Below are positions 27,070 through 35,189 of a DNA stretch of 42,120 nucleotides, in pieces. A program made the translations under genes and the position numbers. The stretch is from Prochlorococcus sp. HOT208_60m_813O14 (GTDB taxonomy: Bacteria; Cyanobacteriota; Cyanobacteriia; PCC-6307; Cyanobiaceae), in assembly GCA_002025945.1 (NCBI GenBank), contig MWOO01000156.1:1-42120 (forward strand), read 5' to 3'. The notes under the pieces are model-generated. The model was not told the origin of the DNA. It ran no database searches and saw nothing but the letters and a program-made list of their open reading frames with translations. Every line of letters starts with the position of its first letter. The stretch's first letter is position 1.

Positions 27070-28542
27070 ATGAAAAATTTGGAATCTTGGGAAGCTGTTA
27101 TTGGTTTAGAAACTCATGTACAGCTTAATACGAAAAGTAAAATATTCACATCTGCGTCAACAGCTTTTGGTGATGCACCTAATACGCATATAGATCCTGT
27201 AGTTTGTGGGTTGCCAGGAACTCTTCCAGTTTTGAATGAGACTGTTCTTGAGTATGCTGTAAAAACTTCTTTAGCATTAAATTTAAATGTTGCAGAACAT
27301 TGTAAATTTGATAGAAAACAATATTTTTATCCTGATCTGCCCAAAAATTATCAAATTTCACAATTTGATGAGCCACTAGCTGAAAATGGTTGGTTAGAGG
27401 TTGAAATAATTGAAAAGGACAAAGAACCATATATCAAAAAAATTGGTATAGAAAGACTTCATATGGAAGAAGATGCAGGAAAACTAGTACATTCAGGTAG
27501 TGACAGGTTAGCTGGTTCTAAGTATTCTTTAGTTGATTACAATCGTGCCGGAATAGCACTTTGTGAGATTGTAAGTAAACCAGATATTAGATCAGGTAAA
27601 GAGGCATCTGAATATGCTTCAGAGATTAGAAGAACAGTTAGATATCTAGGAGTATCAGACGGGAATATGCAAGAGGGTTCATTACGCTGTGATGTCAATA
27701 TTTCAGTTAGAAAAGGACCTGATGCTCCTTTTGGTACCAAAGTGGAAATAAAAAATATGAATTCATTTTCTGCAATTCAAAAGGCTTGTGATTATGAAAT
27801 AGCTAGACAAATAGAAGTTTATGAAAATGGAGGAAAAATTTTCCAAGAAACAAGGTTATGGGATGAAGCTAAGCAATTAACTAAAAGTATGAGATTAAAA
27901 GAAGGTAGCAGTGACTATAGATATTTTCCTGATCCTGACTTAGGACCAATTCAAATAACAAAAGCCCAACAAGAAATATGGTTTAAAGAACTACCAGAAT
28001 TACCCTCAAAAAAAAGAAATAAATATGTAAGTCAATTTGGGTTATCTGCATATGATGCAAGAGTAATTTCTGATGAAATAAGCATGGCAAACTTTTTCGA
28101 AGAAACAGTAGCAAATGGTGCCGAGGCCAAACTAGCGTCAAATTGGGTAACAAGTGATATTGTGGGCTACTTAAAATCAAACAAACTAAGTTTTAGTGAA
28201 CTAAAGCTTAGTCCTGAAAATCTTGCTGAAATGATTAGCATGATTTCAAAAAATATAATTAGTGGAAAAATTGCAAAAGAAATTTTACCTGAACTTATTC
28301 AAAAAAATATTTCTCCGAAAAAATTAGTTGAAGAAAAAGGGTTGGCAATGATATCTGATTCTTCAAGTATTTTACCAATAATTGATCAACTTATAAATGA
28401 ACATCCAAATGAAGTTCAAGCATTTAAAAATGGCAAAACTAAGTTACTAGGTTTTTTTGTTGGTCAACTTATGAAAAGAACCAAAGGAAAAGCTGACCCG
28501 AAACTTGCAAATAAACTTCTTATGGAAAAATTGAATAACTAA
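27070..28542 (+). CDS. gatB: Asp-tRNA(Asn)/Glu-tRNA(Gln) amidotransferase subunit B
   Basis: The subunit of GatCAB that binds tRNA and phosphorylates misacylated Glu- or Asp-tRNA before amidation. The sequence starts WEAVIGLETHVQLNTKSKIF and contains the family blocks DLPKNYQISQFDEPL, HMEEDAGKLVH, VDYNRAGIALCEIVS and GSLRCDVNIS. A C-terminal GatB/YqeY domain follows (about residues 335-490). I chose ATG 27070, which gives 490 residues, rather than GTG 27013, which would add 19 unrelated residues. Confidence 0.96.
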   Translation: MKNLESWEAVIGLETHVQLNTKSKIFTSASTAFGDAPNTHIDPVVCGLPGTLPVLNETVLEYAVKTSLALNLNVAEHCKFDRKQYFYPDLPKNYQISQFDEPLAENGWLEVEIIEKDKEPYIKKIGIERLHMEEDAGKLVHSGSDRLAGSKYSLVDYNRAGIALCEIVSKPDIRSGKEASEYASEIRRTVRYLGVSDGNMQEGSLRCDVNISVRKGPDAPFGTKVEIKNMNSFSAIQKACDYEIARQIEVYENGGKIFQETRLWDEAKQLTKSMRLKEGSSDYRYFPDPDLGPIQITKAQQEIWFKELPELPSKKRNKYVSQFGLSAYDARVISDEISMANFFEETVANGAEAKLASNWVTSDIVGYLKSNKLSFSELKLSPENLAEMISMISKNIISGKIAKEILPELIQKNISPKKLVEEKGLAMISDSSSILPIIDQLINEHPNEVQAFKNGKTKLLGFFVGQLMKRTKGKADPKLANKLLMEKLNN

Positions 28543-28545
28543 TGC

Positions 28546-29163
28546 TTATAGAAGCTCTTTTATAGTATTGATCCATTTTTTAGGATCATCCGAATTATCT
28601 AAAATAATATCTGAAAATTTTCTTTTTTCGTCAAAACTTAATTGAAAATTTATCAATTCATATGCTTCTTTTTCGCTAATTTTATCTCTTGACATAAGTC
28701 TTTTTTTTTGTAGTTCTTTAGGACATTTAACTAACCATATTTCAGTGCAAATATCTTCAAATTTTGCTTCAAATAATAATGGAATAATCAATACTATAGT
28801 TTGATTATTTGTGTATTGACTGCATTCTTCTATCATTTTTTCTTTAATTAAGGGGTGAAGCAGTTTTTCAATCCATTTTTTGCTTTCTGAATGTTTAAAA
28901 ATAATGTTTCTTAAAAGTTTTCTGTTTATTTCCCTTTCTGAATTGTTCTTATTATCAACAATTTTATTTCCAAAATAATTTAATATTTTCTTATATGCAT
29001 ATGTGTTTGGTTTGATTAATTCTCTTGATAAATGATCAGCATCTAATATTGGAATGTTTTTATGTTTTCTAATGTAATTAGTTATGGTGGTCTTGCCACT
29101 TGCAATACCTCCTGTTAAACCAATTCTTCTTTGGTTGTTTTTTGATTTTTGAAGAATATCCAT
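28546..29163 (-). CDS. coaE: Dephospho-CoA kinase
   Basis: A 205-residue P-loop kinase that performs the last step of coenzyme A synthesis. Seen are GLTGGIASGKTT (residues 15-26), the DADHLSRELI motif and LLFEAKFEDICTEIWLV. Normal length, ATG start. It converges on gatB with a 3-bp gap and is divergent from argJ. Confidence 0.93.
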   Translation of the reverse strand: MDILQKSKNNQRRIGLTGGIASGKTTITNYIRKHKNIPILDADHLSRELIKPNTYAYKKILNYFGNKIVDNKNNSEREINRKLLRNIIFKHSESKKWIEKLLHPLIKEKMIEECSQYTNNQTIVLIIPLLFEAKFEDICTEIWLVKCPKELQKKRLMSRDKISEKEAYELINFQLSFDEKRKFSDIILDNSDDPKKWINTIKELL

Positions 29164-29239
29164 ATAATTAATAATAATCTAATTACTTAGTTTCTTTAGT
29201 ATTAAAGAGTAGTTAGTATGAATTAAAATACCAAAAAAT

Positions 29240-30478
29240 TTGAGCCAGTTAGATTCCAATTGGTCGTTTGTTGATGACAGTAAGGTAACACCCAAGGGTT
29301 ATCTTTTTGCTGGGATATCTGCTGGATTAAAAGCTTCTAATAAAAAAGATTTAGCACTAATACTCGCTCCAGAAGGAAGTATTTTTAGTGGGATGTTTAC
29401 CCAATCAATAGTTCGCGCTTCTTGTGTGGATATTTGTGAGGAAAGGATTAAAACAACTGCAGGTTTTGTACGCGCAATACTAATTAATTCTGGTCAAGCG
29501 AATGCATGTACAGGAAATCTTGGAATTCAACATTTTCAAATTGCTACAGGAAAGATTGCGGAACTTTTAGGAATAAAAGATGAAGAAGTTTTAATGTGCT
29601 CAACTGGTGTAATTGGTGTTCCAATTCAAATAAATGATTTAATAAAAAATTTACCGAATTTAGTTAGTGATTTAAAGAGTAATAATTTTCAAAATGCAGC
29701 AGAAGCAATTTTAACTACTGATTTGACTTTGAAAAAAGTTTTAATAGAGACGACTATTCAAGGTAGAAAAATAAAAATAGCAGGATTTGCAAAAGGTTCA
29801 GGAATGATTTACCCCAATATGGCTACAATGCTTGCTTTTCTAACCTGTGATGCGGGTATTCAAAAAGAAGAGTGGGATAAAATGATTGCTGTTGCAGTTA
29901 AAAAATCTTTTAATGCAATATCAGTTGATGGAGAGACAAGCACAAATGATTCTTTTATTGGAATCAATTCAGGAGAGAAAATCGAAAAAAGGTTTTTTCC
30001 AATTATCCAAAGAGGGATTGATATTGTGTGTCAAAATTTGGCAAAAAATATTGCGAGGGATGGAGAGGGCGCAAATTGTTTATTAGAAGTTATGGTTCAA
30101 GGGGCGAAAAATACTGATGATGCAATTATGCTCGCGAAATCTATTTGTAATTCTGCCTTGGTCAAAACTGCGATACATGGTTGTGATCCTAATTGGGGAA
30201 GAATCATTTCTGCTGCAGGTAATTCTGGAGTTAAATTCAACTTAAATGAAGTTGACTTGTATATAGGAAATGCTCATATTTTGGACAACGGTAAGTTAAA
30301 TAAATATGATCCACAAAAAGTCACAGACTATATTAAGTCCAGAATGAAAGGTAGATATTTAGTAGACGATATTGTAAAAATTATGATTAATCTAAACTCT
30401 GGCGAATCGAAAGGCAAAGCTTGGGGGTGCGATCTTTCTAAAAAATATGTTGAAATAAATAGCGAGTATACAACGTAA
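29240..30478 (+). CDS. argJ: Ornithine acetyltransferase / N-acetylglutamate synthase
   Basis: A 412-residue bifunctional enzyme of cyclic arginine biosynthesis that moves acetyl from N-acetylornithine to glutamate. The protein self-cleaves before the Thr in GMIYPNMATMLAF (about residues 190-202), yielding alpha and beta chains. Other marks are INSGQANACTG and the NWGRIISAAG block. The start is TTG 29240. The 3' end of the gene may serve as an integration target, because a degenerate copy of its last 30 bases lies at 31710-31739. Confidence 0.95.
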   Translation: MSQLDSNWSFVDDSKVTPKGYLFAGISAGLKASNKKDLALILAPEGSIFSGMFTQSIVRASCVDICEERIKTTAGFVRAILINSGQANACTGNLGIQHFQIATGKIAELLGIKDEEVLMCSTGVIGVPIQINDLIKNLPNLVSDLKSNNFQNAAEAILTTDLTLKKVLIETTIQGRKIKIAGFAKGSGMIYPNMATMLAFLTCDAGIQKEEWDKMIAVAVKKSFNAISVDGETSTNDSFIGINSGEKIEKRFFPIIQRGIDIVCQNLAKNIARDGEGANCLLEVMVQGAKNTDDAIMLAKSICNSALVKTAIHGCDPNWGRIISAAGNSGVKFNLNEVDLYIGNAHILDNGKLNKYDPQKVTDYIKSRMKGRYLVDDIVKIMINLNSGESKGKAWGCDLSKKYVEINSEYTT

Positions 30479-30568
30479 AAGTGTGATTTATTGATTTTCT
30501 TAAAAACTTTCTGATAGCAACTGATTACGAGGAGTGAAAATCAATTAGTATATACACGTTTCTTTTAT

Positions 30569-30587
30569 GTGATTTGTGTGCGATTTC
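30569..30587 (+). repeat. TGTGATTTG-type direct repeat, left side
   Basis: TGTGATTTGTGTGCGATTT is near-identical to 31592-31610 and 31613-31631. A partial single copy (GTGTGATTTA) sits at 30481, right after argJ. The rest of 30479-30743 shows no gene. Confidence 0.6.
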
Positions 30588-30743
30588 TGGGAATATTTTA
30601 TTAATTTCGGTAAATATCTTAATTTTTCATCAAAAAAATTAAACTTGAGAGTGTTTGTTTTTTAATTAATTTTTCATTTTCTGTAACTTAATCGATCCCC
30701 AAAAATAATTTGCTGCTAATTTACATTCAAGATTAATTATTTT

Positions 30744-31550
30744 ATGGAAACTGTATTCAAAAATATTCTTGTAAGCGGAACTGTTACTTCTGTTTTATTG
30801 GTTAGTCATCCTTTGCGAGCAGAATTAGATCCTAACAACATAAAAATTGCTGATGCTTCATCTGATGTTCAAACTATTTTAAATAGACTTAACGAATTAG
30901 AGAGCGAAGTTTCTTCTTTAAAAAAACTCCTTAAGAAAAAAACTGAATTAGTTGAAAGTAATAAAGTTAAAGGTAAAGGGAAATTTTATATTAGTAGCGG
31001 TTTAGGTTTTACTAATGATCCTGAAATGGTTGACTCTGATAAACCTGGAACAAACAATAGAAGCGTCAATAACCATTTTAATACGAGTGAATTAGATGGA
31101 AAATGGTCTGCTGATTTTGCTTTAGGATATGAATTTAATAAGAATATTAGAGGAGAATTATCCTACGCATTTAATATGCTCAAAGATAATTCTCAATCTA
31201 GTGACGTTAATGGAGGAACTGGTTATTTAGGGTTGGGTATGATCGACACTCATTCTCTTTTCGCAAGTTTATATTATGATTTTCCGAATAAAAGCAAATT
31301 TACTCCATATTTTGGTGGTGGTATAGGTACTACATTAATTGATGTAGATAGCAGTAATTTGGCTAGAAAACCAAGTGATTTGACTTTTGGTTATCAAGGA
31401 AAACTAGGTTTGTCTTATGAAATGATGGAGTCCACTGATCTTTTTTTAGAAGGTATTTATCAAACTACTAAGTCATTCAAATTAAGTAGTTATGTCTCTG
31501 ATCCAATTGATATTTACTCTACAAGACTTGGTTTACGGTATAAGTTTTAA
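30744..31550 (+). CDS. Outer-membrane beta-barrel protein with coiled-coil N-terminus
   Basis: A 268-residue exported protein. It has a signal peptide at residues 1-26 (ILVSGTVTSVLLVSHPLRA, likely cut after LRA), then a heptad-like region (about 40-70, ILNRLNELESEVSSLKKLLK). About 190 residues of alternating short beta strands follow (FYISSGLGF, SLFASLYYDF, PYFGGGIGTTL), ending in a terminal aromatic YKF. This is an OmpA/opacity-like 8-stranded barrel. It may bind the cell wall or form surface trimers through the coiled coil (inference). It is flanked by TGTGATTTG repeats and may be cassette cargo. Confidence 0.78.
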   Translation: METVFKNILVSGTVTSVLLVSHPLRAELDPNNIKIADASSDVQTILNRLNELESEVSSLKKLLKKKTELVESNKVKGKGKFYISSGLGFTNDPEMVDSDKPGTNNRSVNNHFNTSELDGKWSADFALGYEFNKNIRGELSYAFNMLKDNSQSSDVNGGTGYLGLGMIDTHSLFASLYYDFPNKSKFTPYFGGGIGTTLIDVDSSNLARKPSDLTFGYQGKLGLSYEMMESTDLFLEGIYQTTKSFKLSSYVSDPIDIYSTRLGLRYKF

Positions 31551-31591
31551 AAAATAATTTCTTTAAAAATTGAACATAATAAATCGTGGGG

Positions 31592-31631
31592 TGTGATTTG
31601 TCTGCGACGAAATGTGATTTGTGTGTGACTT
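31592..31631 (+). repeat. TGTGATTTG-type direct repeats, right side
   Basis: Two units, TGTGATTTGTCTGCGACGA at 31592 and TGTGATTTGTGTGTGACTT at 31613, are 21 bp apart. They match the unit at 30569 on the other side of the porin-like gene. No gene is seen from 31551 to 31850. Confidence 0.65.
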
Positions 31632-31850
31632 ATATTATTCTCTTTTAATCTCTCTAATACATTGCTATCACTAGGTTACACAAAAACGAGTGTATTCATA
31701 ATCGTATTTGTGTAAATAAACTCGGAATATACGACTTAACGCTAAAACCTATTTATATCAATAAATTTGCAGATTATTTATATATTTCTTACGGTTTGCT
31801 TACATTAAATTAGAACTTATTCTTACTAATTGAAATTCGGTTGTACTAGG

Positions 31851-32018
31851 TTAAACATATCCCTTTACTATGGTTGGTTGTTCTTTGTTTTTGAAAATTC
31901 TTTTATAATCATCATGCAATCTTTGAGTTGCTAATTTTCTTCTCTTCATTGCATCCCGAATTTAATCCATTTCATTGAATGTTCGATTGAGAATGGTGAA
32001 TGGAGTAGTTAGTTTCAT
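31851..32018 (-). pseudogene. Small gene interrupted by an in-frame TAA
   Basis: From ATG 32018 the frame reads MKLTTPFTILNRTFNEMD, hits TAA (codon 19), and then continues in the same frame as IRDAMKRRKLATQRLHDDY ... to a stop at 31851. The two parts look like one 55-residue basic protein, with CAA to TAA as the likely change. Its first residues (MKL) and position resemble the next small gene upstream. Alternatively only the short first part or a downstream internal ATG is used. Confidence 0.45.
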
Positions 32019-32055
32019 AAAACCTTTTTTTTAATAAAGACTATAAATTAATAAC

Positions 32056-32238
32056 TCAGTTGCAGTAAATTAAACAATTTTGATTTGTTGGATGTTCTCT
32101 ACACTCTTTCTCCCAAAAGTTTTGAAACTCAGGGGTGCATTTCTCAAGTTCTTTTGGTGTTTCGTTTAGATTTAATCCTGCATAATTAAACGCAGTTAAG
32201 TATCTTGGAAGAATGTTAAATTGATTGAATAGTTTCAT
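32056..32238 (-). CDS. Small hypothetical protein (60 aa) with strong ribosome site
   Basis: A 60-residue protein, MKLFNQFNILPRYLTAFNY..., with three cysteines in its C-terminal half. It has an unusually clear Shine-Dalgarno AGGAGGT seven bases before the ATG (minus strand, around 32246-32252), which strongly supports translation. Family unknown. Confidence 0.65.
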   Translation of the reverse strand: MKLFNQFNILPRYLTAFNYAGLNLNETPKELEKCTPEFQNFWEKECREHPTNQNCLIYCN

Positions 32239-32306
32239 AAGACCTCCTAGATCTATATCTATATTGTCCTCCTATTAACTTGAAATTCATAGAGTATTAT
32301 TACCCG

Positions 32307-32457
32307 AGTAAAAGTGCTTTGTGGTTGTCAAGACTATCTTTTCCCATTCAATAGGAGTAGAAATAATTCAGGAGTCAAAAGCACTTCATCGACTTTGTGG
32401 ACAGCGAGGTGCATATGATTCGAAGAGGGCAAACAAATGCCCTCTTATTTTATTTTT
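32307..32457 (+). ncRNA. Candidate structured small RNA
   Basis: A roughly 150-base region without a convincing frame carries a long-range 9-bp helix (AAGTGCTTT 32312-32320 with AAAGCACTT 32378-32386). It ends in a near-ideal intrinsic terminator at 32423-32457. A TATTAT at 32295-32300 could be its -10 box. GC content is higher than the surroundings. Exact ends and function are unknown; I do not match it with certainty to a named cyanobacterial RNA. Confidence 0.5.
32423..32457 (+). terminator. Rho-independent terminator
   Basis: A perfect 8-bp stem (AAGAGGGC with GCCCTCTT) around an 8-base AT loop is followed by ATTTTATTTTT. No protein gene ends just before it, so it probably terminates the candidate small RNA. 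Confidence 0.8.
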
Positions 32458-32547
32458 AGTAACCTTTTACTGATTCTCTTCTCCAAATTCTATCGACATT
32501 AGCATTTAGGATATCAATGGTTAGATTTATCAAAATAGGAAAAAATT

Positions 32548-32840
32548 ATGTTTGTAAGTATTGACTTATGCTTAGTCCCTATTGGAGTTGGAACTTCTCT
32601 ATCTCCTTTTATAAAAGAGTGTATTGAAGTTATTAAAATGAAGGACTTAACTATGAATTAGGAGCGAATGGAACTGCAATAGAGGGAGATTGGGATAAAG
32701 TATTTGAATGTGTTAAAAAGTGCCATAAAAAAATTCATTCAAAAGGTGCGCCGAGAATTTATACAATAATGAAAGTAAATACTAGAACTGATAAAGAACA
32801 AAAATTTTCGGATAAAGTAAAAAGTGTATTAGACAAATAA
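32548..32840 (+). pseudogene. UPF0045/MTH1187-type thiamine-binding-like protein, frameshifted
   Basis: Reads MFVSIDLCLVPIGVGTSLSP... and then, in the next frame, YELGANGTAIEGDWDKVFEC ... to TAA 32840. The pattern (VPxGxGTSLSxFI, YELxxxGTxIEGD) is that of the small MTH1187/YqgV family, about 97 residues. The frame breaks near 32642: ATGAAGGACTTAAC would join properly as ATG-AAx-GGA-CTT-AAC with one added base. AGGA precedes the ATG by a suitable distance. It may be a real null allele or a base-call error. Confidence 0.7.
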
Positions 32841-32849
32841 TGGAAAATA

Positions 32850-32978
32850 ATGCAAAAAGAACGAAATTACGATAATGATGGTTTAGATCCATCTGAAGAG
32901 TATTTCAGAAAGGAGAAAAAATGTAATGATGAGGATATTTACTTTCCACCAAAAGAATCAGAACCACCACATTATTAA
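32850..32978 (+). CDS. Small acidic hypothetical protein (42 aa)
   Basis: Open frame encoding MQKERNYDNDGLDPSEEYF... to HY-stop. The product is highly charged and proline-rich at the end (FPPKESEPPHY). It lies 9 bp after the UPF0045-type gene on the same strand, possibly co-transcribed. Family unknown. Confidence 0.5.
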   Translation: MQKERNYDNDGLDPSEEYFRKEKKCNDEDIYFPPKESEPPHY

Positions 32979-33079
32979 TAAGTAAATTTTAACAAAAATT
33001 TAAATCAAATTTATTCTTAATTGTTCTTATAACTTTTCCATCTTCAAATTAAAGCATTTTTATCAGGTTTTTTTACTAA

Positions 33080-33172
33080 ATGATTGAGATCAGTTTTTTA
33101 TTTGCATTTTTGATAATTCCATATTATTTTTTTTGGTTTTATTTCAAGGTTCTTAGGATTGATTGCCCATAG
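33080..33172 (+). CDS. Very small hydrophobic protein (30 aa), doubtful
   Basis: From ATG 33080 the frame encodes a single hydrophobic span (ISFLFAFLIIPYYFFWFYF) with a short basic tail. The length suits a small membrane protein, but the ribosome site is poor and AT-rich DNA gives such frames by chance. Confidence 0.22.
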   Translation: MIEISFLFAFLIIPYYFFWFYFKVLRIDCP

Positions 33173-33198
33173 TTTTTTTTCTTTAACTATTAGTAGAT

Positions 33199-33765
33199 TT
33201 AGTTATCTTTTATAACTTCGAGCTGCATATCATATTGTTCGATTAAATTGTTATATATTGCAGACTTCTGTTGGAGTAAATTAATATCTACATTTTGTTC
33301 AGGATGTAATCTAAACCAGTCTTGACTAGGTTTAATAACAGTTTGCTTTAATTCAAAATCTATATTTAGATATAAGCCAAGAGGACTATTGGCTGCTCCA
33401 TTTTTAATCCATAGTTTATTTTGTTTCTTTGAAAATAGTTTTAAACCTAGAGGCGTGACGACACGTACATGAGTAGGGTCATCGTAGAAGAATTCATGCC
33501 TAAAATGAGGAACCACAATACGAACTTTAGCTTCATGTTTACATACCCTGTAAATTTCTTTAAAAATACCGAAATATATTTCTGTGTCTTTTCCTAGATG
33601 TTCGAGTACATGTATTAAGGCAATTTCTGATACAGTATTTGACTCCCATGGCCACGGGAAAGATTCTAGATCATGTTTAACATCTGGCGTTCCAAATTTA
33701 TCTACATTTATAAAACCTGGAAATTTTCTTTCTCCACAGCCCAAATTGAGTTTGATATCACTCAT
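33199..33765 (-). CDS. Class I SAM-dependent methyltransferase
   Basis: A 188-residue methyltransferase with motif I LNLGCGERKFPGFINVD (about residues 5-21), an acidic DLESFPWPW segment, and HVLEHL as the post-motif region. The fold matches the Methyltransf_11/23 type seen among glycan and lipid methyltransferases. The substrate is unknown. ATG 33765 is chosen over a TTG one codon upstream. Confidence 0.8.
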   Translation of the reverse strand: MSDIKLNLGCGERKFPGFINVDKFGTPDVKHDLESFPWPWESNTVSEIALIHVLEHLGKDTEIYFGIFKEIYRVCKHEAKVRIVVPHFRHEFFYDDPTHVRVVTPLGLKLFSKKQNKLWIKNGAANSPLGLYLNIDFELKQTVIKPSQDWFRLHPEQNVDINLLQQKSAIYNNLIEQYDMQLEVIKDN

Positions 33766-34191
33766 CAAAATAATTATTTTTCTAATAATACCTTTAATTT
33801 GAATATAAACTTTTAAGTAATCTAAATTTATTAACTAGTAAATAAAATTTATGAAGGTAGTGATGACCTTTTTTATTAAAATCAAATAAAATTTCTGATA
33901 TTTTCTCAATTATTTGACTTAAGTCTAAATATTGTTTTTTGTATGTATTTTAAATTGTAAAAAAGTAAATTATCATCCTCCGGTTTACTAATGAATGCTC
34001 ATTTTTGCTATTAATTTGAATACTTTATAATTACTTTAAAGAACAAAGTAATTCTTCCTTATTATCAGATTGATTTTTATTTGAAATTTTAAAACTGTGA
34101 TTATTTTTTAAAAATTTACTCAATTGATAGCAATGGATTTCTATAAGGTGTAAATATTATTTGCTCAATGGCAAATTTAATAGCTAATGTT
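33766..34191. other. Non-coding gap
   Basis: About 425 bases of AT-rich sequence between two minus-strand genes. A short imperfect hairpin (AAGGT ... ACCTT followed by T-rich sequence, near 33854-33875) is too weak to call a terminator. No gene seen. Confidence 0.45.
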
Positions 34192-34434
34192 CTAATGAAG
34201 TTTCATTAAATCTATTGGCAGATATTCATTTATGTAAAGAAACAGTATTGTGACTGTTCCTATTACAGAACCAATAAAACCTCCAAAAAAATTTACTACT
34301 AATCCAGATTGTCTAATTATTGTTTCTTCGTTTTTTTTCTCTTCTAAGTTAAGAGAATCAACTACTTTTAAGCGCTGATTGGTTGTTGGTTGTTTAAGTT
34401 GTTGGTGTCGGATGAGGGCTTCGAAATCAGGCAT
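34192..34434 (-). CDS. Small membrane-anchored hypothetical protein overlapping parA end
   Basis: An 80-residue product starting MPDFEALIRHQQLKQPTTNQ. It has a polar N-terminal half and a single hydrophobic span (VVNFFGGFIGSVIGTVTILFLY, about residues 48-69). The gene starts inside the last part of the parA-like gene in another frame. It could be translationally coupled to it. A frameshift joining the two is possible but is not needed. Confidence 0.55.
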   Translation of the reverse strand: MPDFEALIRHQQLKQPTTNQRLKVVDSLNLEEKKNEETIIRQSGLVVNFFGGFIGSVIGTVTILFLYINEYLPIDLMKLH

Positions 34435-35039
34435 GGAATTTGTGAGGCAATTGAACAATAAGCAGACCAGCCCGTCATTCGACGAGGATCTGATCTGCCT
34501 AAATCGTCTACAGCTTCAAATACAGCATTGCCCGAGGCTTCTGCTTTATCAAATGCTGAAAGTAAGGGTATAAATGTATCAAAAACATATAAACCAAAAT
34601 TTTCTAGAGCTGCTTTTGCTTGTTGCGCTGCTTTTTGCTGTCTAAAATCAACTTTTACTATTACTACAGCATGGTTAACTTTTAAGTTGCTTAATAAACT
34701 AGCTAGTTCAACAGTTAATTCTACTGATCTTGCTTTTGCAGTTGTAGGTAAGATAACTAAATCTGAACCATACGCTAAGTGTTTAAGTTCTTCTTGATCA
34801 CTGCTAGCCTGGCCATCAGTTATTACAATTTCTGATGATCTTGATGCTTTAGCAGCTGAACTGACGGGGAAAACTGGAAATGGAAGATTGCCTCTGGATG
34901 CGTATGCTAAAGCAGATCTATTCTTGTCGGCATCGACTATGCAAACTTTTTTACCTTCAGAATGCCAAACACTAGCAAGGTGAATACTTGTACAGGTTTT
35001 GGCCACTCCTCCTTTTTGTCCGCAAACGGTAATGAACAA
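34368..35039 (-). CDS. ParA/MinD-family ATPase (orphan)
   Basis: A 223-residue P-loop ATPase with the deviant Walker A box CGQKGGVAKTCTSIHLA (residues 6-22), Walker A' IVDADKN and a VILPTTAKARSVEL switch region. Such proteins place DNA or large protein complexes in the cell, usually with a ParB-like partner; none is next to it. The overlapping small membrane protein downstream is the only candidate partner by position. Length is short for plasmid ParA and typical of orphan members. Confidence 0.85.
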   Translation of the reverse strand: MFITVCGQKGGVAKTCTSIHLASVWHSEGKKVCIVDADKNRSALAYASRGNLPFPVFPVSSAAKASRSSEIVITDGQASSDQEELKHLAYGSDLVILPTTAKARSVELTVELASLLSNLKVNHAVVIVKVDFRQQKAAQQAKAALENFGLYVFDTFIPLLSAFDKAEASGNAVFEAVDDLGRSDPRRMTGWSAYCSIASQIPCLISKPSSDTNNLNNQQPISA

Positions 35040-35189
35040 TTTTTTATTTTTATTTCTCTTACTTTGGAGAATAATTTCTTAATGTCAAGAGAAATTGATT
35101 TTTAATGCTTTAAAACTTATTTTTTGAAATATTTTAAAGAAGTTAATATTTTTAGATAACCTTATAAAGTTCGTTATTTAAATTGGCTA

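Larger units (their letters stand above)
30449..31739. mobile_element. Possible integrase-less cassette 3 at the argJ 3' end (porin-like cargo)
   Basis: The last ~30 bases of argJ (30449-30478) align with 31710-31739, sharing AAATAAA, TATAC and a terminal TAA with roughly three-quarters identity and one-base gaps. Between them, repeats of the type TGTGATTTG lie at 30481, 30569-30587 on the left and 31592-31610, 31613-31631 on the right, all in one orientation. This is the same style as the guaA cassettes but with a third repeat sequence. The only cargo is the outer-membrane gene. Weaker than the guaA case because the end repeat is degenerate. Confidence 0.4.

Noticed and set aside
33853..33875. 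AAGGT...ACCTT hairpin followed by T-rich DNA
   Set aside because: Only five pairs, and not placed at a gene end.
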